A DNA stretch of 64,000 nucleotides from assembly GCF_036320965.1 (NCBI RefSeq), contig NC_092234.1, positions 30,407,703-30,471,702 of the forward strand. Reading direction: 5' to 3'. Below, piece after piece: positions 22,680 to 34,688 of the stretch (position 1 is the first letter of the stretch; each line of letters begins with the position of its first letter). This DNA is from Panulirus ornatus. Its lineage: Eukaryota; Arthropoda; Malacostraca; Decapoda; Palinuridae. The notes under the pieces are model-generated. The model was not told the origin of the DNA. It ran no database searches and saw only the letters and a program-made list of their open reading frames with translations. A program made the position numbers and the translations under genes.

Positions 22680-22900
22680 GTGGTGGCGGGCTGTACTGGG
22701 TGGTGGTGGTAACAGATGGTATTGGGTGGGAGTGGTGGTATATGGCACTGGGTGCTGGTGGTAGAAGCGAGCTGGGTGATACTGCTGGTAGACGTTCCTG
22801 AGTAGGTGGTGAGGTGGTTCCTGGTATTAGGTGGTAGCGGTGGTATATGGAGGTGGGTGGTGATGGTAGTACATGGTACTGGACGATACTGTTGATGATG
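22680..22900. repeat. Degenerate GGTGGTGGTA minisatellite
   Basis: GGTGGTATATGGCACTGGGT-like phrases recur at variable spacing of about 25-35 bases. Confidence 0.7.
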
Positions 22901-23637
22901 CTGGCAGGTACTAGTGATCACAGTTCCCCTTCTTCTCCAACACTACTTCATGGTCTTGCCATCCCTCCTCCTCTTCCTCCGTCCTCCCCATCGCCGGCCT
23001 CCCTCACCCTCCGGTCGCCCCACATCAGCAGGTTCAACGTGCTTGCTTTCATCATGAGAGTCACTCATGACATGATCATTTCCAGGGCGCACTCCCTCTT
23101 AAGGCTCTACCACATGTCAGTCTCTCAGACACTCGCTCACCTCAACAATACCCCCGTCACCTCAGCGTCACCCTTCCATCTCCGTGACATCCCTCCACCT
23201 CAACGGCTTTAAGCATATTGAAGACTGAAGCACCTACCACAAAAGCAAGGCACACATAAACTAGTACACGATTATATTCAATCTTGTTTCTCATACACGT
23301 ACGGAAAGAATAACACATCACGCTACACTTCGTCAGAACAGGTCGGGAGAGGAGGCATGAAACATCATAAGCAAAGTAAAACAGGTAGGGGTTGCTAAGG
23401 CAAACAGCCACACTGTTAAGGCTATACATAAAAGACGTGAGAGCAAGTGAACGAACGGAACTCCTTAGCAAGCCACATGTATTACCCACACCAGCTGGAT
23501 ACGTGATCACGGTAAAACAAACATTAGGAACAATCAGTCCCTCGAGCACAACGTTACGACCCCTGAGGACGACGGTGTACGACCGTTGGGTATGATGGCC
23601 TGGCCTCGGACCTTACTGTTTACTGTCAGGTAAAGGT

Positions 23638-23765
23638 CATACCGTCATACCCGACAGCCATACCGTCGTGTTCAAGGGCCGCTCCTTCATGCTCAAGGGC
23701 CGTACCGTCGTGTTCAAGGGTCTCTCCGTCGTGTTCTTAGGCCGTGTCGTCGTGCTCGAGGGGCA
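23638..23765. repeat. 21 bp minisatellite (GCCGTACCGTCGTGTTCAAGG)
   Basis: CAAGGG-type landmarks occur at 23673, 23694 and 23715, with diverged ones near 23736 and 23757, so the period is 21. A related, more diverged array lies at 44279-44382. Confidence 0.85.
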
Positions 23766-23769
23766 GAGC

Positions 23770-24959
23770 GCAGAAGCGAGCCAGTGGAACACACGAGTGT
23801 TGTGCTGCGCATAGTGCAAACAAATCAGTAGCCAATACAGCAACCGTAGGCTAAATCAAATTCAAAATCACACAGACTGTGGACACAATATACAGATGGT
23901 CAAATATATGCGCAATAATCATGACATAAGGCAAACATCAAACATTTGAGCTAATCTAGGTACTTATTGTGCACGGTTAGGAGTTTCTCTATGGCCAGAA
24001 GCCTTCGTTAAGGTACCTAACCAGCATATGCTAAAAGGCAGCAATGGTCCGCCTTTCTAACTTGTCCAGCGATAACTAAGCAACGCTTTACTCTGTAAAG
24101 CTGGTTCGAACACACGTCAGCAGCTTACGTCACAAAAGGTGTGCCTTTTGCGACCACTTCCGTCACAAGTGGAAGCTGTGGGTGGAGCCCGAAATGGAAC
24201 GTTCCAATGAATTGCCCGCGCCGTCTCAGCTCACACACAAAAAAAATAAATACTGACCTGGCTGGGCGAGATGGTGCTCAAGCAGAGAGGCAGATAGTTT
24301 GACCAAAACTATCGATCGATAACAATGTAAAAATTGGTTACATGACAGTGTTTTATTTAGTAAAAATACTCCCTACTTTAGTGACGATATCATACAAGGA
24401 TGACCTGTAAGGAGCTGTATCATCTCATTTCTTGTCTGCATACCTTCACGTACTTCCCATCCTTGTATCACCTATCGATTACATACGTTTTTTGTTACTT
24501 GTATAAACCACGAAGTTTCAGGTGAGTTTAACCCATGTTCAAAGCGGGAACTGAGGGCACAAAGTAGAGATTGGGCCATGCACAACATGCAGTCTCATCA
24601 TCTACAAGCCACAAAAATAAGACGAACAAATACACAAAATAAGACATACAAACACACAAAATGATCAAGTTTGGAACAGCACAATATACTACAGAATCAC
24701 AAGTGAACTATTCACTAATCGCAAGGTAAGCAAATAACTGAATCAGAACATTTACAAAAAAAAAAAAAAAAAAAAAAAAAATAGTGAAAACCAGCGAATG
24801 AGTAAAATAGGGCTAACAAAAGACTAAAAACAAAAACACAAAAAAGAGGAAAAAAAGCCGAGAAGAAAACAAGAAATGCAAGCAACAATTTGCTTGCCTT
24901 ACAAGCAAGATAAACATACACAGCTGACTGCATCTGAGGCAGCCAGTCACATATAACGA
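23770..24959. other. Non-coding stretch
   Basis: AT-rich DNA with a poly-A run at 24756-24781. Two adjacent short hairpins lie at 24131-24178 (AAAGGTGTGCCTTT and CCACTTCCGTCACAAGTGG). No element is recognised. Confidence 0.5.
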
Positions 24960-25760
24960 AGGTAAACAGGCAAACAAGTTGTCAGGGAGGAAGGGAGAAG
25001 CAGTCCATGGGAAACAGACCACTACAAACCACAAAAGAAGGGCAAACAAGTGGTCGAGGAAGGGAGTAATCAGCCAGAAACGAAAAGTAAACAAGTGGTC
25101 AGAGGAAAAGTAATCCAGCACAAAAGCAAGACAGACAAATGGATGAGCAGTGAACAACAAAAACATGGCAAACAGCTGGTCACAGGAAGAACAGCCAACA
25201 AAAACAAAACATTAACAAAGCAAGTGGCAGAGAAGAGGTAACTCTACCACAGACGCAGTTAAGAATGTGGTTAAAGGAAAACTCAGCCACATAAACAAGA
25301 ACAATTGATCGTAACAGGATTAATCAAGCATATAAGGTAAACAAGCAGTACAAGGGGAAACACAACTATGGAATCAACGTATATACTTGGTCAGGGCCAT
25401 CGCCAATCAACTAGATAAACAAGATAAACAATAATTTGAAGAAGCCGTTATCAACCGCATCAAGATAGATAAACATATGCAGCTGAAGCAATAATCACAA
25501 TCAACCATACAAGGTAAACAACTGGTCGGGATAACGAGTCATAAACTACATAAACAGAGTAAATGTGTGGCCAGGGATGGAATGACAGAGTTCCATATAC
25601 AACATAAGCGACTAGTTCAAGTAGAGGCCAACCATACACGTGATCGAGTAAGGTATAATCAGTTAACAGGTAAACGAGTAGTGTGTCAGGAGTTATCAAC
25701 AAAGTAAACAATGTAAACAAACTGTGCATAACGGAACGAAGTGAAGCAACAAGGTAAACA
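24960..25760. repeat. Degenerate 'GGTAAACAAGTGGTCAGG' minisatellite
   Basis: The phrase AAGGTAAACAAGTGGTCAGG recurs in mutated form at roughly 40-50 base intervals across 800 bases, for example near 24960, 25042, 25086, 25168, 25328, 25512 and 25752. It is an old tandem array. Confidence 0.7.
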
Positions 25761-25929
25761 GGTAGACAAGTGGCTGGGTCCAGGGCAACAACAGGGGGAT
25801 GGACCACGTTTAAATCTTGCCGGTCTGTCGCCTTTCTCATGTCACCCTCACCACCCCAGCTCACCTTACTGCCCTACCTGCCTTGTTCGTCCTCCTTCTG
25901 CCACCGCTGCTGCTGCTGCTACCGCTCGT

Positions 25930-26530
25930 GGGAGGAATGTGGTACGGGAAAGGAAAGGGGCAGGGTGGAATAAAGTGGAACGGAATGTAAGGGGCAGGGA
26001 GGAAGAATGGAAGAGGATAACAGATGTGACACAGGTATGAACGGAGCAGGGTGATGGGCGACGCAGGGTTATGGACGGGGGCAGAAAAATATGAAGTTAA
26101 GAGGTATGAACGGGGAAGCACAACAGAAGAAGGCAGATGTATGAACGAACGGTCCAGAGGTACCAGAAAGGAAGGGGAAACGATATCAGTAGGGCATTAC
26201 TACAAACTGGGCAGAGGTACTACTAGTACGGCAGGGGTGTGAACAGGGCAGAGGTAACAGTAAGGCAAGGTAGAGGTATCAACTGGGTAGGGGTACAAAC
26301 AGCCCAGAGGTACCAGTAGAGCGAGGTTAGGATCGACAAGGTTATCAACGAGACAGGGTCACGAATGGGGTAGAGGTTTAGGTGGACAGGGGTAGGTTAT
26401 GGGTAAGGCAGAGGTATGCACGGGGCAAGGGGGTACGAAAAGGGGCAAGGGTACGAGGGCGGCCGGGATGTAAACGAGGTAAGGGCGCAAGAGAGGCAGG
26501 GTATGAACAGGGAACGGGGGAATAAAAGGA
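25930..26530. repeat. Degenerate 'GGGGCAGAGGTATGAAC' minisatellite
   Basis: Units of about 17-20 bases (GGGCAGAGGTATGAACGG variants) tile the interval with frequent substitutions. It adjoins the previous array, so about 1.5 kb here is of tandem origin. Confidence 0.75.
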
Positions 26531-26831
26531 GAAAGATTAAGATTGATTAGAGATTAAGCAGAAAGAGGAGAAGGAACAGGGGAGGGAAACATAAGAGATG
26601 GGAAGGGGAGGATGTGGAAAGATGAGACAAGGGGGAGCCACAGGAAGATGCAGGTAGGTAGGAAGGGAGTCAGTTTGGCAAGGCGAGGAACCAGTGGAGG
26701 GGAATGGGACGGTAGTGGGGTATGGATCAAAGGGTTTTTAACGGAAGGACATGGCTTAGAATGGCCCAGTTTGAATTAATAAAGATAAGACTGTGGGAAA
26801 CACATGCAGAAGCTGCAGCAGTAAGCTTGAG

Positions 26832-26833
<2 letters not shown>

Positions 26834-26881
<48 letters not shown>

Positions 26882-26959
26882 CGGTACAATGCCCTGCCGA
26901 CAGAGTTAAGACACAGTAGGTTAGCTAGCTCGCCTCGAGCTTTTTAAAATCTAGACCAC

Positions 26960-27041
<82 letters not shown>

Positions 27042-27117
27042 AAAACGGATATACAGAAAGAACGGGGTGGGGTTAGAGGTGATGGTAACGCGGACAGACA
27101 GACAGACAGACAGACAG
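26834..27117. repeat. (CA)n, (GA)n and (CAGA)n microsatellites
   Basis: (CA)n runs at 26833-26880, (GA)n at 26962-27038 and (ACAG)n at 27095-27117. Each is nearly pure. Confidence 0.95.
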
Positions 27118-28319
27118 CACAAGAGCGAGAGGGAGGGTGAGGTATCGGCAGGGGTGGGAGTAAGGTATCGGGATACCCTTACATCTTTTTTTTCCACAGT
27201 GCCAAGATAATCACCCAGCCTGGACCAGAACGCCCTACCACCCCAGAATCTCTAATTTCTTACATCCTTTCTTTAATAAATCCGTAATGAAACGAAGATA
27301 ACGTTAAGACTAAACTTTACCAGGAGTGTGGTCTCTCGATGTAGCGCGAGGCGTCATATTACTGGTTCCCTGGATATATTCATAACCTCAATTAACACAT
27401 AAGGGTACTTGACGTGAGGGGTATAGAAACATGGTCCACTTCTGGACTACCAATAAAGACCACTAAACCATCATTAACTCAGTTCCGCAGGTAAACCACA
27501 AGGCTGGGAGAGCGGTCTGGGAGAGGGAACGCGGGACTGTCATGTAACCCAAGACGAAAATAATGTATCAGGTGTTGATGAACCAGTAATTATTTACTCT
27601 TGTGTCGTCAGGTCACACCACCACCAAGGGCGGGTGTGTAGAAATTATAGACCAGGATGATGAATCATACGCTCTGATTACTGCTGATGTTACTGATGAA
27701 TTCTACACCCTATTTACGGCTGAAGATGATACTGATTGATGGCGTTCATGAGGCCAACATAACCTTTCGTATATCATGGACCCCATGCAGGCCCTAAAGT
27801 TCCCAAGCATTCAACGGAAATAAAGAGAAAGACGGACTTCAGAAGCTAAGGGAACTTTATGATCGAAACCTAAACTTAATTCCATACCAAGGTGAGGAAA
27901 GACGTAACGCGCTTTCTCTCATTAATACAGTGCGACATGTAAACACATCACTCACTGTGTCAAGCGTGTAACCTCACAGCCCTGCAGAGGCCACACAGCT
28001 CACTCAACTCCAATCGTGAGGCAGGAGGGGCCTCCTGGAGCAGGGAGCGAGGCGTTGCTACGTCCCCGCCCGGAGGCCGTGGCCAACCCCAACCGAGCGG
28101 AAACTTACCCTCCTGCTGGAAATAAAATCTCGTTTTCTTTTTTTTCAAGAACACCGGTTTAATGACTGATCAGGCAGGGGTTTCCGGTAGGTCAGGAGGG
28201 GGAGAGAGAGAGGGAAGGGGGGGGGGGGGAAGACTAAAGTCCACTTGAGAAGGGCACCAACTCCCAGGGGTCTGTGAGATCAAACGGGCGCCGCTGTCTC
28301 TATCTGTAATGAAGTTGTT
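27118..28319. other. Non-coding stretch
   Basis: No element or gene is recognised. A poly-G run lies at about 28217-28228. Confidence 0.5.
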
Positions 28320-28930
28320 CAACAAGAATGGAGTTTTGATCTACAATACATAAAGCTCTGTCTGCAGTTAAGCTCAGTGACGAACGTCTGTGGAAAGTGC
28401 ACAAAGTCCGTCTACAGTGTACTGGAAACTATCTATGGTATAAAGGAACCCTGTTCACTGGGACTTGTATATTTGCGCAAGTGATTTTGTTTCCAGTAAA
28501 AAAAATGTATTGTAGTTACAGCTGAGACTCGTCTTTAGAGCGATATATATCAGTCTACAATACCGGGGAATCTAAAGTGATGGGAGGATCGGAGTTTGTG
28601 TACAGTGAAGAGTTGGTATACAGCGAAGTTTCTACAGTTAAAAAGGGGTTCTGTTTACACTAGAGCCGAGGTCAATAAGTGAGTGAGTATTCTGTCATAC
28701 AGGCAAGAGACTATTTACAGTGAAAAGTTTTCTGTATGCAGATCCTTCAGTTTTCAAATATCGACTTTCATCCTGAACAAAGAGGCACCTCTACAATGAA
28801 CTCCTCTCAAGATCAAATAATTCCAACTGTGTACATGAAACCTGGTCTCTACATTGTAGGTTCTCCTTACAATGAGAAGTTTTCTTAAAACTGCGTTACT
28901 GTCCATTACCAGGAGGTTCTGTTGCAAGAT
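28320..28930. repeat. Fossil minisatellite (TCTACAGTGAA phrases)
   Basis: Variants of GTCTACAGTGTACTGG, GTGTACAGTGAAGAG and ATTTACAGTGAAAAG recur every 30-50 bases. The similarity is weak but persistent. Confidence 0.5.
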
Positions 28931-29744
28931 GTGGCGTCTCTGCAGTATAGGAATCCATCATTGACACCTAAACCCTTTTGAACGAGACGCTGAAAACGAT
29001 AAGGTCATCATCAAAGACGATGGTAACGGCGTTCACAGACAGTCCTGCTGAGACTTCCTATGTATTTCTAGACACAGTAGCCCGTAGTCCTTAACTCTTG
29101 TACCAAGAACTCAGAATCTCCCGATCTCTTGTGGCCTGTCACACAAGCTTTTACAAACCTTCAATCAAACATAACCTTCAACACAACTTAGTGAAATTGG
29201 AATATGGTCACTTGCAATCTGCGAAGACATTTCTTCCTTATTTTCCCAAAAGCATAGGTTCGTGTCGTACAAATTTCAACGTTATTCTTGAATAAAAACC
29301 AAAAGAAAATAAAAGTAATCCGACATCATCACAATTTCGGAAAACCAGCGAATTTTGTTAGCTTAGATCAGGTTAGTTTTATGTTGTCTGTTTTGGATGG
29401 AACTTTTTCCCATGGTTTTGGAGGTCGCTTGAACGATTCGGACGTTCACTTCTATCGCAAACAATTGAATATTCGAAACGGTATCTTTACTCGGCAACCA
29501 ATGGTACAAGAGATAGAACATCTCTCGAGAAAAAAAGGCAGGTCGTGTTCGAAGGCGTCGACTGCACCACACATCTTCCTTCCCTTCGTTCATTTTGCTC
29601 TCATTTTTCACTTGCATTATTCACTATTCAGTATACCAAGTTGTCGTGTTAACTTGCCTTCAAAGTTTTCTCTGTTCTCTCTATACCATTTACGATATCA
29701 TCCACCGTTCAATATGTTATGCCGTAAAAAAATCTTCGTTTCAA
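28931..29744. other. Non-coding stretch with one 154-codon open frame
   Basis: The open frame at 29288-29752 (+) has no domain that I recognise. It runs up to the start of the CR1-like remnant, so it could be decayed upstream element sequence or chance. Confidence 0.35.
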
Positions 29745-30125
29745 ATTCTTAAATTGGAAGCAGTGCAGCAAGGAGCAGCTAAATTGATTCCTTCCTTACG
29801 TAATAAACCACGTGAGGAGAGACTGGGAGAATCAAAACTTGTTCTTCCTTAGCAAGAGGCGTCTCCGGAACCAATCAATAAAATGTTTTAAAATACTTAA
29901 ATGATTCAACGACGTCGATGTTGAACATTTCTTCACAGTAGCGCCAACATCACCAACGAGAGGAAATGGACTAAAAGAGATCACAGAGTCAATCTGAAGT
30001 GTACGAAATATATTTTACCAACTTCAGTGATAGGAGGAATAAGCTCCCAGAAAATGTTGTTCAGAGCACCCTTCATATCTTCAAAATCAGGCTTTATTAC
30101 CACTTGTTACTTTCCGGTACTAAGT
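29745..30125 (+). mobile_element. CR1/Rex1-like reverse transcriptase C-terminal fragment
   Basis: The translation starts LEAVQQGAAKLIPSLRNK, followed by PREERLGESKLVLP. Shifted frames continue with a TRGNG-like stretch (TNERKW), RVNLKCTKYILPTS, and a final segment like the tail of the element family (ISSKSGFITTCY). This order is typical of the end of CR1/Rex1 ORF2. Stops and frameshifts show decay. It is a different part of the same general family as the remnants at 11040 and 37150. Confidence 0.8.
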
Positions 30126-31050
30126 AATTCACTTAATCAGTCATCATAACGTAGTAGTATATCATGCTACCTTCTTAACAAATGATCTTCCCCTGGCCAT
30201 GCTGCTGTAACATACCAAGACTGATTAATGTCACCTGCTTTGAGAGAGTAAATGAAAATTGTTATTCTTCAACATCAGGAAGAATACAGATATGGTAAGT
30301 CGAGAGGCTAGAGCTAACGTTTACCCTTACTAATGTCTTTATACAAAAACGTGAGGGGATGCATGTCGTTGGTGATGGGACGCGTGACATATTCATGCTT
30401 ATTCAACCTTATGACTTTCCTATACAATTTTCCTTAATGCATATCAATCCTGCAAGGTATTTTTTCCTATCTGTCTTCCGCCCGGCGTGTGCCGGAGGGA
30501 GCGGAGGGCAGTGAGGAAGCCTCTGCTTTGGTATCCTTTTCTTCGACTGCTTTTAAGGGGACCGCATTGGCTTGGACCTTGGGTCTATATATCTATATAA
30601 GCACGTAATATCTGTTTTCTTTTATATCTATCTATCTACATCATCATCGTCCCTTCTCCATGTCATCTCTGCTGCCTGTAATCATCACTACTCGTCTCCT
30701 AAACCATCCCAGCTCCGGGATATCATACTTGCTCCTCTTATTCACGCCATCTAATAATTCTCTTTAAATATATATATCCGGCTGGAGACGAACCTTTGGC
30801 AACAGCATCAGGACATCCAAGGTCTTTGAAACTTCCGTTGTCAAATCCATCATCAAACTTAATAATATTCTTAAGAAGTCTTTTTTTTTTCTATAATCAA
30901 AGGTGTACTAAGGAATCAAATAGCTCATGGTATTTTTTTTTCATACACTTACCTGCTTAATCTCCTTTTGTAGACTGACAGAGTAAGAGCATATGAAAAT
31001 TTGGAAAAATGTACAAGCAATGGAGCACAGAACTAAATATCAATAAGCAC

Positions 31051-31053
<3 letters not shown>
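30126..31053. other. AT-rich non-coding stretch
   Basis: No element or gene is recognised. T-rich runs occur near 30882 and 30932. Confidence 0.5.

Positions 31054-31124
<71 letters not shown>
31054..31124. repeat. (AT)n at the tail of SINE copy 4
   Basis: Pure AT followed by the reverse-oriented SINE tail. Confidence 0.95.
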
Positions 31125-31127
<3 letters not shown>

Positions 31128-31275
31128 TCTTTTCTTTCATACTATTCGCCATTTCCTGCATTAGCAAGGTAGCGTTAGGAACAGAGGACTGGGCCTTTGA
31201 GGGAATATCCTCACCTGGCCCCCTTCTCTGTTCCTTCTTTTGGAAAATTAAAAAAAAAAAAAACGAGAGGGGAAG
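31125..31275 (-). mobile_element. SINE-like element, copy 4, 5'-truncated
   Basis: The tail and the nested 55-base hairpin are present, but the element stops just after the T-rich linker (plus strand CGAGAGGGGAAG) and runs into (AT)n at 31276-31299. The head hairpins are absent. 5' truncation with AT at the break fits target-primed reverse transcription or AT-mediated recombination. Confidence 0.9.
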
Positions 31276-31299
31276 ATATATATATATATATATATATAT
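31276..31299. repeat. (AT)n at the 5' truncation of SINE copy 4
   Basis: A short pure AT tract at the truncation junction. Confidence 0.9.
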
Positions 31300-31831
31300 G
31301 AAATCTTACCCTAAATAAAAATAATTGAACGAGAATCACAACCAAAGTGTGTCCTTCTGTAAACTAGATACTCTATCGTGGGTTCAACCTGATGAAACAT
31401 ACTAGACATCTCTCCACAGTAAACGTATGGTGAAACTACGACGGTAGGTGTCGGGTCGGGTTCAGTCGATGATGAACTCTAAGGTGGTATCATGTCTTGT
31501 TTTACTCGCTCTGGGGGTGATGGTGGAGGCCTGACTCGGGGTCACCTTGATGACCTTAATCTTCATGACCTTTCCACAGTTTGAAACGAATACATTTTTA
31601 AAAGGCTACCAATGTAGCGCTCTGCCTGCACTATATAAAGGCGATCGCACGAGGGTGAGAGCGCGAGCCCAGCAGGGAGGCATATAGAGCGAAGCCACAA
31701 TTTTCCTGCGAAAATTCACCGATTCGTTTTCTAAAATGTAATGACAGGACACCGTGCAACAGATAGATAGATGAAGACCGTGAAACACAAGGACTTCCGC
31801 ATGTGCTAGTACACGACTACCGGCACATGAA

Positions 31832-31836
<5 letters not shown>

Positions 31837-31902
<66 letters not shown>
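31837..31902. repeat. (GA)n microsatellite
   Basis: About 66 bases of pure GA repeat. DNA at 31303-31836 is unrecognised. Confidence 0.95.
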
Positions 31903-31904
<2 letters not shown>

Positions 31905-31964
31905 ACAAAATCAATCAATGACGTGTGTCCGAATTTTCCAATACAAGCAGCACTATAAACGTCA

Positions 31965-32430
31965 AACTACAACAGTAAGGACAACGGTAACAATATTACG
32001 TATACGACAACTGCAACTGTGTGCACAACAATAATAAAAGTATGTACAACACTTATGATAGTCGAGAACAACATCAGTAGAGTATAACAATCGGTACAGT
32101 TGACAAAACTACAACAGCAGCATGTACAACAATCACAACAGTAGAGGTAACATAACCGGTGGCATGTACAACACTTACAACAGCAGAGATAACGTAAACA
32201 GCAGCATGAACAATTACCACAGTCCAGAGAATACAAATGTCATTATGTACATAAAAATACAGTAGTAAAAAGAACAAAAACAGGAGCATGACCGGCAGTT
32301 AGAAGAGCACTTACCAAAAACAAAAACATTATCATGTCCAACAAGAACAGTAGGACCAAGAACAAGACACAACAACAGTGTGTACAACAATTACAAGAGC
32401 AGAGACAACAACAAGACCAGAAATGTTACG
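31965..32430. repeat. Fossil minisatellite (ACAACAGCAGAGATAAC phrases)
   Basis: Phrases such as ACAACAGTAGAGGTAACATA and ACAACAGCAGAGATAACGTA recur with 35-60 base spacing and GCATGTACAACA linkers. It is moderately diverged. Confidence 0.7.
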
Positions 32431-33824
32431 CCCCGTAAACTCCACCTCACTGAAAGGACTTTTTTATTTCCCAGGACGATAGTCATCAGTCCATCTTGCT
32501 ACTGGAAACCTCTCATAGATGGAGACTTGTAATGATAAGTAATGGTTATCATTTAACATAAAGATGAACCGTATGAGGGGGAAAAAATGTATATTAATGT
32601 ACAAAAACTATATATCCAATCCAACTCAATCCTGCTGAAACTAATCTGACAAATCCTAACCAAGTCAGCCTCACGATGCCACAGCACCCCGACCGTATAA
32701 TCTCAACCTAACCAACTCCAATCAAGCCAAGCTAATCCAACCACACTGATCCTTGCAGAGATGAGGACACTGTCTCCCATCCCCTGGATCTGCTCCAGTA
32801 GTCACCTTAGGTTCGATCAATCTCTGGACAACCAAAACTCCTGTTTCCTAAAGCGTCCATATTCCCCTCCCCACACTTTCCTGTCCTGGGAAGAAACAAG
32901 GGGCCGGCCACCTCTGTCCTCTGTGGAACCCAGTCACCAAAGCCGCCGCCGCACACGATACCCCTGTCTGCGCCGCCCCCTCCCGGAGGTGTGTGGGGGG
33001 GAGAGGATTCGCCGCTAACCCCCCTTCCTTCACCCCCTCCCTTGCACAATCATCACCACCTCTTCCCGCCGCTATTTTTCACCAGTATCTATCACTATGT
33101 ACACCGCCTCCGACGCCCCTGCTCTGTTTCACGAGACGAAGCGACGGACCGACCCAGGTGCTCAACATCGGTCAGGCAGGCCACAGACGACCCCCCTCTG
33201 GCACACGAGCGGGGATTAGATCATGAGAAGCACAGGTGAGCAGGGACGGACACAGTCGGATTAGCGAGGTCACAACACCGTCCAGGCACCGACTGGGAAC
33301 AAAAGGCGCCGACGGACCCGACACCACCGCCGCCCCCTCCTAACCCCCACCCAAAGACACCCCGACCCCCCCCACCCCCCACCCCTCCCCGACACACATC
33401 CAAACACTCCTTTGATAATACCGACAAACAAATCAACAACACGAAACAAAAAAATAATTAACGAAAGATGACGGCAAATCCAGGCAGGAGTGCGGGTCCC
33501 AGTGGGGCCTGGTGGGGAAGGTGCCGCTGTAGGGGAGGCCTCGCAGAAGGAGTGCCAAGCCATGAACCAAGGTGGAGCTTAGAGAGAGAGAGAGAGGAAG
33601 CGCCTGTCGACGTACCTGAGAGAACACGGGATGGACAGGGAACAGAGGATCAGGTTGTCTTTGACAAGGATATCTGCTGAAGGACAGTAATAGGATCCTA
33701 CCGTCCTAATCCATGTACATGAATACACGATGGGGCATCAGTCGGCTGGAAAATAATTTTGAAGGGGCACCGCATAGTAGGGTATATACCACATTGGAAA
33801 TTTTGTAGGAAAGTGTAAATGGAA
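32431..33824. other. Non-coding stretch with C-rich patches
   Basis: CCAATC-rich DNA at 32610-32750 and C-rich DNA at 33320-33410 give spurious open frames. No domain or element is recognised. Confidence 0.45.
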
Positions 33825-33900
33825 TTTTTTTTTCATTATACTTAGTCGCTGTCTCCCGCCTTAGCGAGGTAGCGCAAGGAAACAGACGAAAGAATGGCCC
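33825..33900 (-). mobile_element. LINE-A 3' tail fragment
   Basis: Read on the minus strand: GGGCCATTCTTTCGTCTGTT, TCCTTGCGCTACCTCGC, GCGGGAGACAGCGACTAAG, TATAATG and poly-A. It matches the terminal module of copy 1 closely. It is a severely 5'-truncated insertion. Confidence 0.88.
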
Positions 33901-33995
33901 AAATTATATAATCTAATATCAGCTGTCGAGTATTCTGGGAAAGGGTGATACATGCATTTTGTTACGGTCCTTTTTCAACAAGCTCTTTTACATAA

Positions 33996-33998
<3 letters not shown>

Positions 33999-34060
<62 letters not shown>
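33999..34060. repeat. (AT)n next to the Penelope-like element
   Basis: Pure AT ends about ten bases before the outer end of the left inverted repeat at 34070. Confidence 0.95.
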
Positions 34061-34063
<3 letters not shown>

Positions 34064-34069
34064 GTATAT

Positions 34070-34280
34070 GGATCACAATTTTGCGTGTGATCAAGTATAT
34101 TCCTAAGAGTCCACGGGGAAAATGAAACACGATAAGTTCCCAAGTGCACTTTCGTATAATAATCACATCATCAGGGGAGACACAAGAGAGAAAGTTAACA
34201 GTCAGTTGATATACAACGAAGAGACGTAGCCAGGACGCCATTTGGTAAACAAGTGATTGTCCAAGACAGACAACGAGCGT
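34070..34280 (-). repeat. Left arm (inverted pseudo-LTR) of the Penelope-like element
   Basis: It is the reverse complement of 34689-34899 at about 96% identity by eye. In its own sense (minus strand) it runs from ACGCTCGTTGTCTG to the outer end ATTGTGATCC. It contains the hammerhead motif with an intact CTGATGA core. Confidence 0.95.
34136..34180 (-). ncRNA. Hammerhead ribozyme motif, left arm (core intact)
   Basis: On the minus strand the order is stem I strand TCTCCC, core CTGATGA (34168-34174), short stem II GTG...TAC with loop, core GAAA (34150-34153), minimal stem III GTGCAC, and the cleavage triplet CTT. GGGA then re-pairs with TCCC of stem I. Predicted cleavage is between 34142 and 34141. 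All conserved core positions (C3 U4 G5 A6 G8 A9 and G12 A13 A14) are present. The very short stem III is typical of hammerheads in Penelope-like elements. Activity is inferred only. Confidence 0.75.
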
Positions 34281-34288
34281 AAGTTCCT

Positions 34289-34676
34289 GATTAAGATATT
34301 CTTTATTATTGTTGCTGAAGGCACCAGAAAATTCTTCTGGATGCATCTACAAAATGCCATGTAGAAATTGATAAGTTTTATGTTGGGCAGACTGGTAAGG
34401 AACTTTTTTAGACTTAAGCAACATACATTTAGTATAAGAACAGGACAAGAATTAAATGCCTTGTTTTATCACGCTAAAATTTATGATCATTGTATTGACC
34501 GGAGTAATGCCATCTCAGTTATCAACTCTAACTCCAGTACCACGAGAAATATCACTGAATCTTCTATTATCAAATACACAAAGAATTATAACCTTAATAT
34601 TGGTGAAGGTCTACACAAATTGGTTAGCTTTATGGTCAATAAAATTTGTGAACTATTCCCCTTCCTGTCCATATAA
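34289..34676 (+). pseudogene. GIY-YIG endonuclease domain of a Penelope-like element, frameshifted
   Basis: The first segment reads APENSSGCIYKMPCRN, in which CIY corresponds to the GIY motif. After a one-base loss near 34365 the frame continues KFYVGQTGKEL (the YIG motif as YVG). After a second shift near 34398 it continues RLKQHTFSIRTGQELNALF, DHCIDRSNAISVINSN, RNITESSIIKYTKNYNLN and ICELFPF. This is the usual layout of the GIY-YIG domain at the C-terminus of Penelope-like proteins, which nicks the target DNA. The upstream reverse transcriptase is absent, and the two frameshifts make it a pseudogene. Confidence 0.88.
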
Positions 34677-34688
34677 TAAGTTTATGAT

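Noticed and set aside
24090..24110. B-box-like GGTTCGAACAC
   Set aside because: An isolated match without an A box or SINE body.
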